This document shows, in pieces, positions 1 through 9,106 of a stretch of DNA of 64,000 nucleotides. The notes below the pieces were generated by a model. The model saw nothing but the letters and a program-made list of their open reading frames with translations, was not told where the DNA came from and made no database searches. Numbering within the stretch: position 1 is the first letter of the stretch; the number at the start of each line of letters is the position of its first letter. The DNA is from Arthrobacter_B citreus (GTDB lineage Bacteria > Actinomycetota > Actinomycetes > Actinomycetales > Micrococcaceae). Made by a program: the position numbers and the translations under genes. The stretch is from NCBI RefSeq assembly GCF_042429235.1, contig NZ_JBHMBA010000002.1; one strand, 5' to 3'.

Positions 1-85
1 AAGGAGCAGATCCTGGAAGGACCAGCCCTGGAGGAATAACCTGGAGGAACAGCGGAGAACCGTGCAGCGGGAACTCTATGCTTCG

Positions 86-114
86 ACGTTAGATCTGAGC
101 CGGTCCAAGGTCAA
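86..114 (-). promoter_or_regulatory. Sigma-70-type promoter reading out of the window
   Basis: On the minus strand TTGACC and TAACGT are separated by exactly 17 bases, close to the housekeeping consensus. It lies downstream of the DUF151 gene and would drive a gene to the left of the window. In the related Mycobacterium order garA-MerR-DUF151-MerR, the next gene is a second MerR regulator, so that is the likely target. The stretch 1-147 shows no open gene of its own. Confidence 0.6.
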
Positions 115-147
115 AGATGCAGGACCTTTTTCTGCAGGCGTGTCGAA

Positions 148-648
148 TCAGCGCTCAAAGTCTTCGGGTTCAACATCGGCCAGGAACTCGCGGAACTGGC
201 GCAGTTCGCGTTCGGCGTTCTCCTGGTCTTCCTCGTCTTCATCTTCATCGTCGGCTTCGGCAATCCGGACACCGGCCTCGTCCAGGACTGCGTCCGCGCA
301 GAGGATGGGACAGGGCGCCCTCAGCGCCACCGCGATGGCGTCCGACGCCCGGGAACTCACCGTGACTCCATTGTCGAAAACGAGCTCGGCATAGAAGACC
401 GTGTCCTCGACGGAGACCAGCCGCACCTCGCTGACGCTGCGCCCGAGGGCGCTCACCACGGAGGCCAGCAGGTCGTGGGTCATGGGCCGGGGCGGAACGA
501 TGCCCTGCTGGACAAAAGCGATGGCGCTGGCTTCGGGGGCGCCAATCCAGATTGGCAGATGACGTTCACCGTTGATTTCTTTGAGCAGGACCAGCGGCTG
601 ATTGGACGGCAACTCAATGCGGACACCGACCACTTCGACTTCACGCAT
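148..648 (-). CDS. Bifunctional nuclease family protein (DUF151)
   Basis: The product is 166 aa and matches the DUF151/BFN family from its start (MREVEVVGVRIELPS) through the IWIGAPEASAIA segment. Family members in plants have RNase and DNase activity; the bacterial role is unclear. The C-terminus is an acidic tail (EADDEDEDEED) followed by a charged helix. I chose the ATG at 648 because an AGGAG-like site sits just before it and the family starts there; an upstream in-frame ATG would overlap ftsR. It follows ftsR by 5 bases and is probably in one transcript with garA and ftsR, the same order as Rv1827-Rv1829. Confidence 0.85.
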   Translation of the reverse strand: MREVEVVGVRIELPSNQPLVLLKEINGERHLPIWIGAPEASAIAFVQQGIVPPRPMTHDLLASVVSALGRSVSEVRLVSVEDTVFYAELVFDNGVTVSSRASDAIAVALRAPCPILCADAVLDEAGVRIAEADDEDEDEEDQENAERELRQFREFLADVEPEDFER

Positions 649-653
649 GCTCC

Positions 654-1424
654 TCAGCCTTCCATTCGTGCGATATGCCCGTTCACCAGGGCACTGTGCA
701 GGTTCAGGCACAGATCGCTGATCTCCCGCGCCGTCTCGGCGGCCCTTGCCTTGGAAGCGACGTCGCGGCGCGATGCAAGAGGTGCCACAACGCTTTCCAC
801 CAGGCCCAGCTCCCGGTCCGCCGCGGCGCGGAACGGCCGCAGGTGACGCGGTTCAATTCCATGAGCCTGAAGTTTGGCACAGGCTTTGGCAACCCGCAGC
901 GCATGTTCGTCAAAAACGCCCTGCCCGGCACCATTGTCGGTGGAAGCGATGAGGCCGTAGCCGGCCAGGTTACGCACCAAATCAGCAGTGGCACCGGATT
1001 CCCGGACCAGTTCGTTGAAGGTCAGGGCACGGGCAAAGGTGCGGGCCGACAGCTCCCCGGCCAACTGCTCGGATACTGCCCGGGGCGTCAGCGACATCCC
1101 GCCGGGCAGCGATTCCGGACGCTCCCCGCGGTCGATCGCGTCCAAGTAATCCTTGATGATTTTCAGCGGAAGATACTGATCCCGCTGCAGCGCCAGGACA
1201 AAACGCAGCCGCTCGACGTCGGCGGATGAGTACTTCCGGTAGCCTGCCGCCGTCCGCTGCGGAGTGACCAGGCCCTTTTCCTCCAAAAATCGGATCTTGG
1301 AAGCGCTGATACCGGGAAAGTCGGTGCTGAGTTCGCCCAGCACCTCTCCGATATTGAGCACACGGCCGCGCAGGCGCTCGTTCCCCGTTCCCAGGGTCCG
1401 CCTGACGGGCTGTGTTGCTGCCAT
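654..1424 (-). CDS. ftsR: MerR-type transcriptional regulator FtsR
   Basis: This 256-aa protein has a MerR-like winged helix at about residues 22-100 (LNIGEVLGEL, IRFLEEKGLVTPQR, YRKYSSADVERL). Position directly downstream of the FHA protein gene matches Cg1631 of Corynebacterium glutamicum, FtsR, which activates ftsZ, and Rv1828 of M. tuberculosis. The C-terminal two thirds is helical and lacks the cysteines of metal-sensing MerR proteins. A role in cell-division gene control is inferred from this synteny. The start at 1424 gives a 20-residue N-terminal tail; a start nearer LNIGEV is possible. Confidence 0.85.
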   Translation of the reverse strand: MAATQPVRRTLGTGNERLRGRVLNIGEVLGELSTDFPGISASKIRFLEEKGLVTPQRTAAGYRKYSSADVERLRFVLALQRDQYLPLKIIKDYLDAIDRGERPESLPGGMSLTPRAVSEQLAGELSARTFARALTFNELVRESGATADLVRNLAGYGLIASTDNGAGQGVFDEHALRVAKACAKLQAHGIEPRHLRPFRAAADRELGLVESVVAPLASRRDVASKARAAETAREISDLCLNLHSALVNGHIARMEG

Positions 1425-1490
1425 ACCTAGTACCTGTTTTCCCTCAGTGATCCCGCGGATGTCCGGCAGGATCGTCCTGTGTCCGTTTTA

Positions 1491-1961
1491 CTATGCCCGT
1501 GCGGCTGTCGGCCGGGCAGCGTAGAAGGTCAGACGGAATTTGCCAATCTGGACTTCGTTGCCGGTCCGCAGGAGCAAAGTGTCCACGCGGTCGTTGTTCA
1601 CATACGTGCCGTTCAGGCTCATGGAATCGACCACGCGGAAGCCCTCGGCAGTACGCCGGAACTCCACATGCTTGCGGGACACTGTCACGTCGTCAAGGAA
1701 CACATCGGCGTTCGGATGACGGCCGGCCGTGGTCACGTCCTGGTCCAAGAGGAACCGGGCACCGCTGTTCGGTCCGGAATGGGCGATCAGCAGAGCCGAC
1801 CCTGCGGGCAGAGCCGCAACAGCCGCCCTCTCATCAGCGCTGAGCTTGGGCTCCACCGAAGTCGCTTCGCTCTGGGGCGGCAGACTGATCGATGTGGTGT
1901 CCTCCACGCCCATCTCACGCCGATGTTCGGCCTGTCCGGCGTTGTAGTCCTCGCGCGCCAT
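1491..1961 (-). CDS. garA: FHA-domain regulator GarA/OdhI
   Basis: The 156-aa protein has an FHA domain at about residues 79-150 with the phosphothreonine-binding residues Arg81, Ser95-Arg96, His98 and Asn117 visible. Residues 21-24 read DTTS, matching the ETTS motif phosphorylated by PknB/PknG in GarA and OdhI. In those proteins the unphosphorylated form inhibits 2-oxoglutarate dehydrogenase and glutamate metabolism enzymes, and phosphorylation closes the FHA on its own tail. The ATG at 1961 was chosen for its GGGGAGG site; the longer reading frame from 2021 adds an implausible Cys-rich tail. First gene of the garA-ftsR-DUF151 group. Confidence 0.92.
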   Translation of the reverse strand: MAREDYNAGQAEHRREMGVEDTTSISLPPQSEATSVEPKLSADERAAVAALPAGSALLIAHSGPNSGARFLLDQDVTTAGRHPNADVFLDDVTVSRKHVEFRRTAEGFRVVDSMSLNGTYVNNDRVDTLLLRTGNEVQIGKFRLTFYAARPTAARA

Positions 1962-1985
1962 GGTGTTACATCCTCCCCAAAAGAT

Positions 1986-2017
1986 GCGGCCAACCAATCG
2001 ACATTCTGGCTGGCCGC
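1986..2017 (-). promoter_or_regulatory. Hairpin in the garA leader
   Basis: Arms 1986-1995 and 2008-2017 form a 10-bp stem (one G-U pair) around a 12-base loop. On the garA strand it is followed by ATCTTTT and then the ribosome binding site. It could be an attenuator, or the terminator of something read from upstream. The remaining bases 2022-2271 between garA and the GH3 gene show no gene. Confidence 0.45.
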
Positions 2018-2271
2018 ACAATTCCTGCTGACAAATCTTGCCTACCGGCTGTCCTAGCCTACCTGTTGGAGGGCCTTCCCGGCACTGAGCGTACTACGGG
2101 CCTTTGGCGGCCCGGCTGCGTTGCCCACTTCCTGTCATAGCTGCATGCCAGGGCCACCAACTGCTGATTGGCCCCCTGCCGTTCCCCTGGGCACTGTGGA
2201 AGCATAATAAATCCGGCGTGCACCCAATTCCCTGGGCCCAAGAGGAGATCTTTGGACCCGGGGAACTCCCG

Positions 2272-4608
2272 TTAGGAGAGAGATTCGGCGGTTGACCAGG
2301 GGGTGCGCAGGGCGCGCTCCCCAAGCACCCGCCGCTTGCCGACGATGCTCACCTCGGCCGTTACGCCGGCGTCGGCGGCCGACGGGCCGGCGATGAGCCG
2401 CAGCGGTCCGGGATCAACTCCCAGTGTGCCGTCTTCGCCCGTAACCGCCAGCCGGCCGGCATCCACTTGGAAGTGCACCGTCAATGATTGACCGGCTGCG
2501 ACCGGGACCCGGGCGAATCCGATGAGCTGCACCCGCGGGCGGACCACCGGGGCCGTGGGGAACGCGGCGTACAACTGGACCACCTCAACCGTGTCGCCGC
2601 CGTCATTGCGTATGGTCACGGCCGCGTCCAGCGAACCTCCCGTGCTGAGGCTTGCTGCGGCTGTGATTCCTTCATAGACGACCGCGCCACGAGTGAGCCC
2701 GAATCCAAACGGGTACAGGGGCGTGTTATCCAGTGCCGTGATTCCGGGATTTGAGAGTCCAAGCGCCGGCTGCAGGTACGTCGTTGAGGCGGAAGGGTGG
2801 CGGGGGATCTGCACCGGCAGGCGCCCGGTTGCTCCTACCCGGCCGGAGAGCACCCCCGCCACCGCAGCGGCACCGTCCGCGCCGGGGAAAAACGCCTGGA
2901 TGATGCCGCGCGCCTTCTCATAGGCCCCGAGGGCATACGGGCGGCCGGACAGTATGACCAGAATGGTCGGCACTCCCGTTTCAAGGACCGCGCTGACGAG
3001 CGCGTCCTGCCCGCCCGGCAGCCGAAGGTCCTCAGCGTCGCACCCTTCGCCTGACGTGCCGTCACCAAACAACCCTGCAATGTCACCAACGGCCACGACG
3101 GCCACATCGCTGCCGCGGGCGAGCGCGGCAGCATCAGCCACTCGTTCGGTTCCGCCGGAGGTAATCCCGGCACCTGCTTCGAAGCGCACCCGCTCCGCCC
3201 CAAATTCGTCACGGATCGCCGACAGGAGTGTCGGAATCCTGATGCCCGGGTCATGCCCGGGGTACTTGGAAAGCACATGGTTGGGGAATGCGTAGCATCC
3301 GATGAGGCTGCGGAACTGATCCGCCGCCGGCCCCAGAACCGCGATCGTTCCGGAGCCCAGAAGCGCGAGCGCATCCTCATCCCGCAACAGCACCACCGAT
3401 TCCTCCGCGATACGGGACGAAATCTCCCGGTTGCGGCTGCTGTCGAGGTCTACGTCTTCTGCGTTGACCGGCACCACGGGTTCGCCGTCGAGCAGCCCGG
3501 CCTCGAACTTGTGGCGGAGGTGGCGCTGCACGGAGCGGTCGAGTTCGCCCTCAGGGACGATGCCCTCCCGGACCAGGCGCGGCAACTCGTGGTAGGCCGC
3601 CGTTTGCGGAAGTTCGACATCGACTCCCGCGTGCAGTGCCAAGCGGCCGGCTTCCGCCGTGTCATGGGCGACGTGGTGCATCGCAGAGAGGAACGGCACC
3701 GCCCAGTAGTCGGCCACGACGGTGCCTTCGAATCCCCACCGTTCGCGCAGCAGTGTCGTCAGCAGATAACGGCTCGAGGTGCACGGCACACCATCTATAT
3801 CCGTATAAGAGGTCATGACGCTGCGGGCGCGTCCCTGTCTAAGCGCGGCCTCGAACGGCGGCAGCACGGTGTCCGCGAACTCGCGCGCACCCATGCTGAC
3901 GGGGCCGTGGTTGCGGGCGCCGCGCGAGGCCGCGTAGCCGGCGAAGTGCTTCAGCGTCGCTATAATTCCCTCGCTTTCCAGTCCCGCCACGTAGGCGGCA
4001 CCGAGCTGTGAAACGACGTAGGGGTCTTCCCCGAAGGTCTCCTCCACGCGGCCCCAGCGGTAGTCCTTGACCACATCCACTACGGGGGCGAGTCCCTGGT
4101 GGATGCCCAGGGACCGCATGTCGGAGCCTATCGCTTCCGCCATTGCGCGGATCAGGTCCTCGTCGAAGGTTGCCGCCCAGGCCAGGGGTGTGGGGAACGC
4201 TGTGGCACCGTAGGCGGCAAGACCGGTGAGGCACTCCTCATGGGCAATGGCCGGGATGCCGAGCCGGTTGGACGCGGCAACACGCTCCTGCAACTCGCGC
4301 AGGCGCCGCACCCCCTCGGCAACGGTGACCGGTTCCGTGCCGAAGACCCGGGTGAGCTGCCCGAGCCCGTTACCGATTGGATCGACGGCGGAGCCGGGGC
4401 CGTGCTCCAGTTTGGGAGCGAAGTCGCCTGCGGCGTCAGTGAGCCAAAGGGACCCGAGTTGGGCCGCTTTCTCTTCGAGGGTCAGTTCGGCGGTTAACAG
4501 ACGGGCACGTTCGGCGGGAGGCAGTGACTGATCCCGCCACCTCCCTTCGGGACTGTCACCCTGGACGGTTGGGGATTGAACCGTTGGGGTTGGGTTCTCG
4601 CTCAGCAT
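2272..4608 (-). CDS. Glycoside hydrolase family 3 enzyme (beta-glycosidase)
   Basis: The 778-aa product has the GH3 TIM barrel, with KHFAGY at 230-235 and the nucleophile region VADYW, where Asp310 is the likely catalytic residue. The alpha/beta sandwich and a C-terminal fibronectin-III-like domain follow. GH3 enzymes remove beta-glucose, beta-xylose or alpha-arabinofuranose from non-reducing ends; which one applies here cannot be read from the sequence. No signal peptide is seen, so it probably works in the cytoplasm on imported oligosaccharides. Its ATG overlaps the stop of the upstream permease by one base (TGATG), so it is translationally coupled to the importer. The longer in-frame start at 4902 would run into the permease gene and is not used. 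Confidence 0.9.
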   Translation of the reverse strand: MLSENPTPTVQSPTVQGDSPEGRWRDQSLPPAERARLLTAELTLEEKAAQLGSLWLTDAAGDFAPKLEHGPGSAVDPIGNGLGQLTRVFGTEPVTVAEGVRRLRELQERVAASNRLGIPAIAHEECLTGLAAYGATAFPTPLAWAATFDEDLIRAMAEAIGSDMRSLGIHQGLAPVVDVVKDYRWGRVEETFGEDPYVVSQLGAAYVAGLESEGIIATLKHFAGYAASRGARNHGPVSMGAREFADTVLPPFEAALRQGRARSVMTSYTDIDGVPCTSSRYLLTTLLRERWGFEGTVVADYWAVPFLSAMHHVAHDTAEAGRLALHAGVDVELPQTAAYHELPRLVREGIVPEGELDRSVQRHLRHKFEAGLLDGEPVVPVNAEDVDLDSSRNREISSRIAEESVVLLRDEDALALLGSGTIAVLGPAADQFRSLIGCYAFPNHVLSKYPGHDPGIRIPTLLSAIRDEFGAERVRFEAGAGITSGGTERVADAAALARGSDVAVVAVGDIAGLFGDGTSGEGCDAEDLRLPGGQDALVSAVLETGVPTILVILSGRPYALGAYEKARGIIQAFFPGADGAAAVAGVLSGRVGATGRLPVQIPRHPSASTTYLQPALGLSNPGITALDNTPLYPFGFGLTRGAVVYEGITAAASLSTGGSLDAAVTIRNDGGDTVEVVQLYAAFPTAPVVRPRVQLIGFARVPVAAGQSLTVHFQVDAGRLAVTGEDGTLGVDPGPLRLIAGPSAADAGVTAEVSIVGKRRVLGERALRTPWSTAESLS

Positions 4609-5513
4609 CAGCCCTTGAACGCTCCATCCATGATCCCGGAGACCATGCGGCGGCCCACAAAGAAGAACACGATCAGCAACGGCAGGGTTGCCAGGAATGA
4701 ACCGCCCATGGCCAGGGCCACGTCGATGGTACGGTTTGCCTGCAGCTGCTTGAGCGCGATCTGCACGGTGAACAGTTCCGGGGACTTCAGGACGATGAAC
4801 GGCCACATAAAGTCGTTCCACACGCTGGTGAACGTAATCAGTCCAAGAACGAATGCTGCGGGACGCACGACCGGGAACGCGATCCCCCAAAACATCTGCC
4901 ATGAATTGGCACCGTCAAGGGTTGCCGCCTGGATGAGTTCGTCACTGACCGTGGTGGACATGTGCTGGCGCATCCAGAAGATGCCGAATGCGCTGGCAAG
5001 TCCGGGCACGATGATGGCCTGCAGCGTATCGACCCATCCCAGCTGGGAAATGATCAGGTACTGCGGGATCACGCTGAGCTGGGCAGGGACGGTCATCGTC
5101 AGGATCACGATAAGGAACAGGGTGTTTCGACCGGGGAACTGCAGTTTGGCGAAGGCGAATCCGGCCATCGCGCACATGATCGAGGACACGACTGCGACTG
5201 TGAGCGAGACGAACACGCTGTTCATCAGGGCGGCGAAGAACGGGACGGTGTCAAACACCTTCGCGGTGACTTCAAAGAACTGGGTGCCCGGATACAGCCG
5301 CGGCGGGAGCGAGGTAACGGCCGACGCCCCTGCGGACGCAATGACGAACATGTAATACAGCGGGAACACCGACACGGCGACGGCGATGCCGAGAAAGATG
5401 TACGCGGACCGGCTGACACTGCCGCCCCTGCCGCGCCGCTTGGGGGTGCGGGCCGGCTTCGTCTTCGGTGCCGGCAGCACCTGCGGGATGGCCTGATCGA
5501 TCGCATCCGACAT
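4608..5513 (-). CDS. Carbohydrate ABC transporter permease (MalG type)
   Basis: A 301-aa inner-membrane protein with about six hydrophobic segments and the cytoplasmic EAA-type loop (LIQAATLDGANSWQ), which docks onto the ATPase. This places it in the MalG/CUT1 family. It overlaps both the upstream MalF-type permease and the downstream GH3 gene by one base. No ATPase gene is present in the cluster. CUT1 systems of actinobacteria often share a single MsiK-type ATPase encoded elsewhere, so that is likely here. Confidence 0.92.
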   Translation of the reverse strand: MSDAIDQAIPQVLPAPKTKPARTPKRRGRGGSVSRSAYIFLGIAVAVSVFPLYYMFVIASAGASAVTSLPPRLYPGTQFFEVTAKVFDTVPFFAALMNSVFVSLTVAVVSSIMCAMAGFAFAKLQFPGRNTLFLIVILTMTVPAQLSVIPQYLIISQLGWVDTLQAIIVPGLASAFGIFWMRQHMSTTVSDELIQAATLDGANSWQMFWGIAFPVVRPAAFVLGLITFTSVWNDFMWPFIVLKSPELFTVQIALKQLQANRTIDVALAMGGSFLATLPLLIVFFFVGRRMVSGIMDGAFKG

Positions 5514-6469
5514 CAGTTCGCCTTTCTCGTACGGGTGGACAGGTAGAAGTTGAGAAGGGACACGAGAACCACGATCACGAACAGGACGACGCCGATCGCG
5601 GAGCCGTAGCCGAACTGGAATTGGCCGAACCCCTGTTCATAGAGGAAGAGAGCCAGCGTCTGGCACTGCCGCCCGGCGCCGCAGGTGAGGCCCGATTCAG
5701 GCGACACCAGCAGCGGTTCCGTGAAGATCTGCAGACCACCGATGGTGGACATGATGACGGTGAAGATGATGACGGGGCGCAGTGCGGGAATTGTCAGATG
5801 ACGGAACTGCTGCCAGCTCGATGCTCCGTCGACGGAGGCTGCCTCGAACATTTCCCGGGGCAGCGACTGCAGCCCGGCAAGGTAGAGCAAGGTGTTGTAT
5901 CCAAACCAGCGCCACATGACCATCGCCGAAATGAGGATCCAGGATCCATAGTTCGTGGCCAGGAAGTTCACGGAGGGCAGCCCGAACACCCCCAGCAGCC
6001 AGTTGATGAACCCGAAGTTCTTATCGAAGATCTGGGCAAAGACAATCGCGGTGGCCGCAACGGAGGTGATGTAGGGAACCAGGAGCGCCATGCGGAAGAA
6101 ATTTGCCCAGCGCAACCGCGCGTGGTTCAGCAGGTGGGCAAGGAAGAGCGCCAGAAGCAGCTGCGGGATCGTCGAGATCAGGAAGATCCCGAACGTGTTA
6201 AGCAGCGCATTCCAAAACCGCCCGTCGGCGAACAGCCGTTCGAAGTTCCCGAAACCGATGAAGGTTTGTTCTCCGATGGGATTCCACTCGAACATCGAGA
6301 CGTAGAAGGTGAAGAGAAGGGGAAAAAGTCCGAAGATCAGGAAGATGATGAAAAAAGGAGCTACGTAAGCGTAGGGCGCGATCCGCTCGGCGAGCGAGTG
6401 TTGGATTCGCGGTTTCCGGACCGGGGTTTTGCGCTTGGCGCGCGAAGGGGTGGCTGTCGCCGTTGACAC
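5513..6469 (-). CDS. Carbohydrate ABC transporter permease (MalF type)
   Basis: A 318-aa inner-membrane permease with a basic N-terminal tail (about 25 residues), six predicted membrane spans and the EAA loop (MFEAASVDGASSWQQ). It partners the MalG-type permease to form the transport channel for the substrate delivered by the lipoprotein encoded just upstream. It lies about 70 bases after the binding-protein gene and overlaps the next permease start in a TGATG. Confidence 0.92.
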   Translation of the reverse strand: MSTATATPSRAKRKTPVRKPRIQHSLAERIAPYAYVAPFFIIFLIFGLFPLLFTFYVSMFEWNPIGEQTFIGFGNFERLFADGRFWNALLNTFGIFLISTIPQLLLALFLAHLLNHARLRWANFFRMALLVPYITSVAATAIVFAQIFDKNFGFINWLLGVFGLPSVNFLATNYGSWILISAMVMWRWFGYNTLLYLAGLQSLPREMFEAASVDGASSWQQFRHLTIPALRPVIIFTVIMSTIGGLQIFTEPLLVSPESGLTCGAGRQCQTLALFLYEQGFGQFQFGYGSAIGVVLFVIVVLVSLLNFYLSTRTRKAN

Positions 6470-6538
6470 AGGAATACCTCCGTCGAGAGGTGGCCCCGGC
6501 GCGTTTCCGCGCCGGGGCCACTCGGTTGGATGGGACGA

Positions 6539-7813
6539 TCAGCCGCCGATGGCCTGTTTGGCCGAGTCGAGGGCGGTTTCCCAAGCCTCACCCGAGGGGA
6601 CATTGCCAGACTCCACCTCGATGAGGGTGTTGAGGAGGGCCGCGTTGATCGGACTTGTGTCAGGGCCGTTGTAGAACGAGGGGAACTTCTGGACCGAGGT
6701 CGCCATGACCTCGCCAATCTTTGAGTCTCCAAAGAACGGGTCGGTGTAGTCCAGGACCACCTGGCTTTCGACGGCGGATGTCGCTGCCGGGAAGGTGCCG
6801 GACTTCACGAAGTGATCCTCCTGGCCCTCTGCCGAGAGCATCGTCTTGATGTACTGCCATGCGGCCTCGGGGTTCTCGGCGCGTGCCGGAATAGCAATGA
6901 CGCTGCCGCCCCAGTTGCCGCCGACACCCGGAACGCTGGCGATGCGCCAGTCCCCCGCGGTGTCGGGAGCATCGGTCTTGATCCCCGAGAGGATCCAGGA
7001 CGGCGCGACGGTTACGGCAAAGGCACCGTTCGCGCGGCCCGGGGCCCAGCCCGAGGACCATGCGGCGATACCTGCGCTGATGCCGGCCTCGTGGGTGTCG
7101 AGGGCCACTTGGAACGCGTCCTTCACCTGTGGGTTGGTGTCGTAGACAAGTTCGCCCTCCGGCGAGTAGTACTTTTCGCTGACCTGGTTAACGGTTGAAA
7201 AGAAGACGCTGGTCTCGATGTTGTCGACGAAGGGCTTACCGGTGGCCGCCGTGTACTTCTCACCCATGGCGATGAAGGCGGGCCAGTCATTCCACGCGGC
7301 GGCAACCTCGTCGGGCTCGGACGGCAGGCCGGCAGCCTCGAAGAGGTCGGCGCGGTAGGCGAAGCCCAGCCCGCCGACGTCGGTCGGGATGCCGATAACG
7401 GATCCGTCCTCAGCGGTGGCCGCGTCCGCCGCCCACTCCAGGTAGTCCGTGGCGATATCGTCCCCGCCCAAGGTGCGCAGGTCCAGGAAGTTGGAGCTGT
7501 TCTCGACGAACTTCGGCAGGTCATCATTCTGGATCATGATGAGGTCCGGCACTTTACCGCCGGCCAGGGCTGCGGTGAGGGCGGTGGCGGTTTCCGTTGT
7601 GCTGCCAACCTCGGTGAGCTTGATTTTCGCGTCCGGCACCTTCTTGAGGTACTCAGCAACGTTGTCCTTCGCATTGACCCCCGTGAAGGACCAGAAGGAG
7701 GCCTCCGCGTTGGGGTCATCCGATGTGCTGCCACCGCTGTTGGAACCACATCCGCTTAGGGCCAGGGTCAGTGCTGCTGCTGTGGCTGCTATCGCCGTCA
7801 GGCTTCTTTTCAC
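6539..7813 (-). CDS. Sugar ABC transporter substrate-binding lipoprotein
   Basis: The 424-aa product begins with a basic residue pair, a hydrophobic stretch and the lipobox LALSGC with Cys22 as the lipid-modified residue, so it is anchored outside the membrane. The rest matches family 1 (CUT1) solute-binding proteins. I chose the GTG at 7813 because an AGAGGA site lies 8 bases before it and the signal peptide starts there; the frame stays open to 7963 but that part reads through the promoter. First gene of the importer-GH3 operon. Its promoter carries the GAGATCGATCTC-like operator of the divergent LacI regulator. Confidence 0.93.
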   Translation of the reverse strand: MKRSLTAIAATAAALTLALSGCGSNSGGSTSDDPNAEASFWSFTGVNAKDNVAEYLKKVPDAKIKLTEVGSTTETATALTAALAGGKVPDLIMIQNDDLPKFVENSSNFLDLRTLGGDDIATDYLEWAADAATAEDGSVIGIPTDVGGLGFAYRADLFEAAGLPSEPDEVAAAWNDWPAFIAMGEKYTAATGKPFVDNIETSVFFSTVNQVSEKYYSPEGELVYDTNPQVKDAFQVALDTHEAGISAGIAAWSSGWAPGRANGAFAVTVAPSWILSGIKTDAPDTAGDWRIASVPGVGGNWGGSVIAIPARAENPEAAWQYIKTMLSAEGQEDHFVKSGTFPAATSAVESQVVLDYTDPFFGDSKIGEVMATSVQKFPSFYNGPDTSPINAALLNTLIEVESGNVPSGEAWETALDSAKQAIGG

Positions 7814-7870
7814 GACAATTCCTCTTCTTTGGGGACTCGCATGCGATCTCGGAGCGTTCGACTCCGGCTG

Positions 7871-7884
7871 AGAGAACGATCTCT
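7871..7884. promoter_or_regulatory. LacI-type operator O1
   Basis: AGAGAACGATCTCT differs at one base from the perfect palindrome AGAGATCGATCTCT found at 14968. It lies about 7 bases downstream of the -10 box of the binding-protein promoter, over the expected transcription start, a standard place for repression. Confidence 0.65.
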
Positions 7885-7890
7885 GCGCAT

Positions 7891-7919
7891 AACGTAACCT
7901 GCGTGGTGGTGGCACGCAA
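7891..7919 (-). promoter_or_regulatory. Promoter of the importer-GH3 operon
   Basis: On the minus strand TTGCGT and TACGTT are spaced by 17 bases, with operator O1 starting right after the -10 box. The leader to the GTG at 7813 is about 70 bases. Confidence 0.5.
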
Positions 7920-7948
7920 GAGCCAATTTGCGATACTTGCCCCGGATA

Positions 7949-7962
7949 AGATATCGATCTCA
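7949..7962. promoter_or_regulatory. LacI-type operator O2
   Basis: AGATATCGATCTCA matches the 14-bp palindrome at 12 positions. It overlaps a good plus-strand -10 box (TAAGAT, 7947-7952) for the LacI gene, which suggests autorepression. Its centre is about 78 bp from that of O1, so looping between the two is possible. No clear -35 box was seen for this promoter. Confidence 0.6.
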
Positions 7963-8104
7963 CACTCAGCCTGTGACAAGAAAGGTTTCGAAGTGCGTGC
8001 GGCCGTAACGTCCAGCCCCACTTCCCGTGGCAACCTAGAGATCGAAGTCCAGGGTCGCACGGTCAGCCGTTTCGATCCGTCCGTTTACCAAGAAAGAATG
8101 CACA

Positions 8105-9106
8105 ATGACACGACCCACGTTGGTGGATGTTGCCCGGCTTGCAGGGGTTTCCCGAGCCACGGCAGCGCGGGTAATGGCGGGCGAGACGCAAGTCGACCCC
8201 AGGATGGCTGCCGCCGTCCGGCACGCCGCCAAGGAGCTGGGCTACGAGGCGAACAGTGCCGCCCGGGTGCTGCGCGGCGGACGGTCGGGGTCAATTGCGC
8301 TGATCCTTGCCTTCAATGAGCTGGACAGCCTGAGGGGAACGTTCTTCACCTCGGTCCTCAAGGGCGCCGCCAAGGGCCTCTACGCCGGCGAGATTCAACC
8401 CGTGCTTTTGCCGGCGGACAACGACGACGGCGACCGCATTCCAAGGTTCCTGCGCTCGGGAGCAGTGGACGGGGCAATCGTCATCCTGCAGCACGAGATC
8501 ACCCACCTCGCGCGGGCCCTCGCCGACTCCCCCGTACCGATCGCGTGGGTGGGCCGGCCCCGCGTCGACCTCCCACCGGACGCCATTGTGGTCGACTCTG
8601 ACAATTACGGCGGCGGCAGGCTTGCGGCGCGGGCACTGGTCGAGGCCGGCCGGCGGCGGCTGGGCATTATCGCGGGCCCGCGCGACATGGAGCCCGCCCG
8701 CGACCGTGTCAGGGGATGGCGTGACGAGCTCACCGAGCTCGGCATTGACCGGACCCCCATCGTGCACGGTGATTTCACGCTGGTCAGTGGTTCCGCCGCC
8801 ATGGCGCGCCTCCTCCAGCGGCACCCGGACCTCGACGGCGTCTTCGCATCCTCCGACCTGATGGCCAGCGGCGCGATCCAGGTCCTCCAGGCGGCCGGCC
8901 ACGAGATCCCGACCGACGTCGCCGTTGTTGGATTCGACGACGTCGTCATCGCAGCCACAATGAATCCAACGCTGACGACCGTGCGCCAGCCGCTGGAGGA
9001 CATGGGCCGCGTCGCCGCGGAGACCATCCTCGCCGTCGTTAAAGGAGGCACGGTCAATCGCCAGCCCATCCTCGAGACCGTCCTCGTCCAGCGGGAGTCC
9101 GCGTGA
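8105..9106 (+). CDS. LacI-family transcriptional regulator of the glycan locus
   Basis: The 333-aa protein has the N-terminal LacI helix-turn-helix (TLVDVARLAGVSRATAARVM, residues 5-24), a hinge helix ending in LGYEAN, and a periplasmic-binding-protein-like sensor domain. It is divergent from the importer operon and first in a run with the Gfo/Idh/MocA and GH95 genes. The palindromes at 7871, 7949, 14516 and 14968 are its probable targets. The ligand is likely a mono- or disaccharide from the imported glycan. The ATG is preceded by an AAGAAAG stretch after a leader of about 140 bases. Confidence 0.92.
   Translation: MTRPTLVDVARLAGVSRATAARVMAGETQVDPRMAAAVRHAAKELGYEANSAARVLRGGRSGSIALILAFNELDSLRGTFFTSVLKGAAKGLYAGEIQPVLLPADNDDGDRIPRFLRSGAVDGAIVILQHEITHLARALADSPVPIAWVGRPRVDLPPDAIVVDSDNYGGGRLAARALVEAGRRRLGIIAGPRDMEPARDRVRGWRDELTELGIDRTPIVHGDFTLVSGSAAMARLLQRHPDLDGVFASSDLMASGAIQVLQAAGHEIPTDVAVVGFDDVVIAATMNPTLTTVRQPLEDMGRVAAETILAVVKGGTVNRQPILETVLVQRESA

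Noticed and set aside
5495..5506. GATCGATC near the start of the MalG-type permease as another LacI site
   Set aside because: It lacks the flanking GA/TC of the other sites and lies in coding sequence; the core alone is expected by chance.
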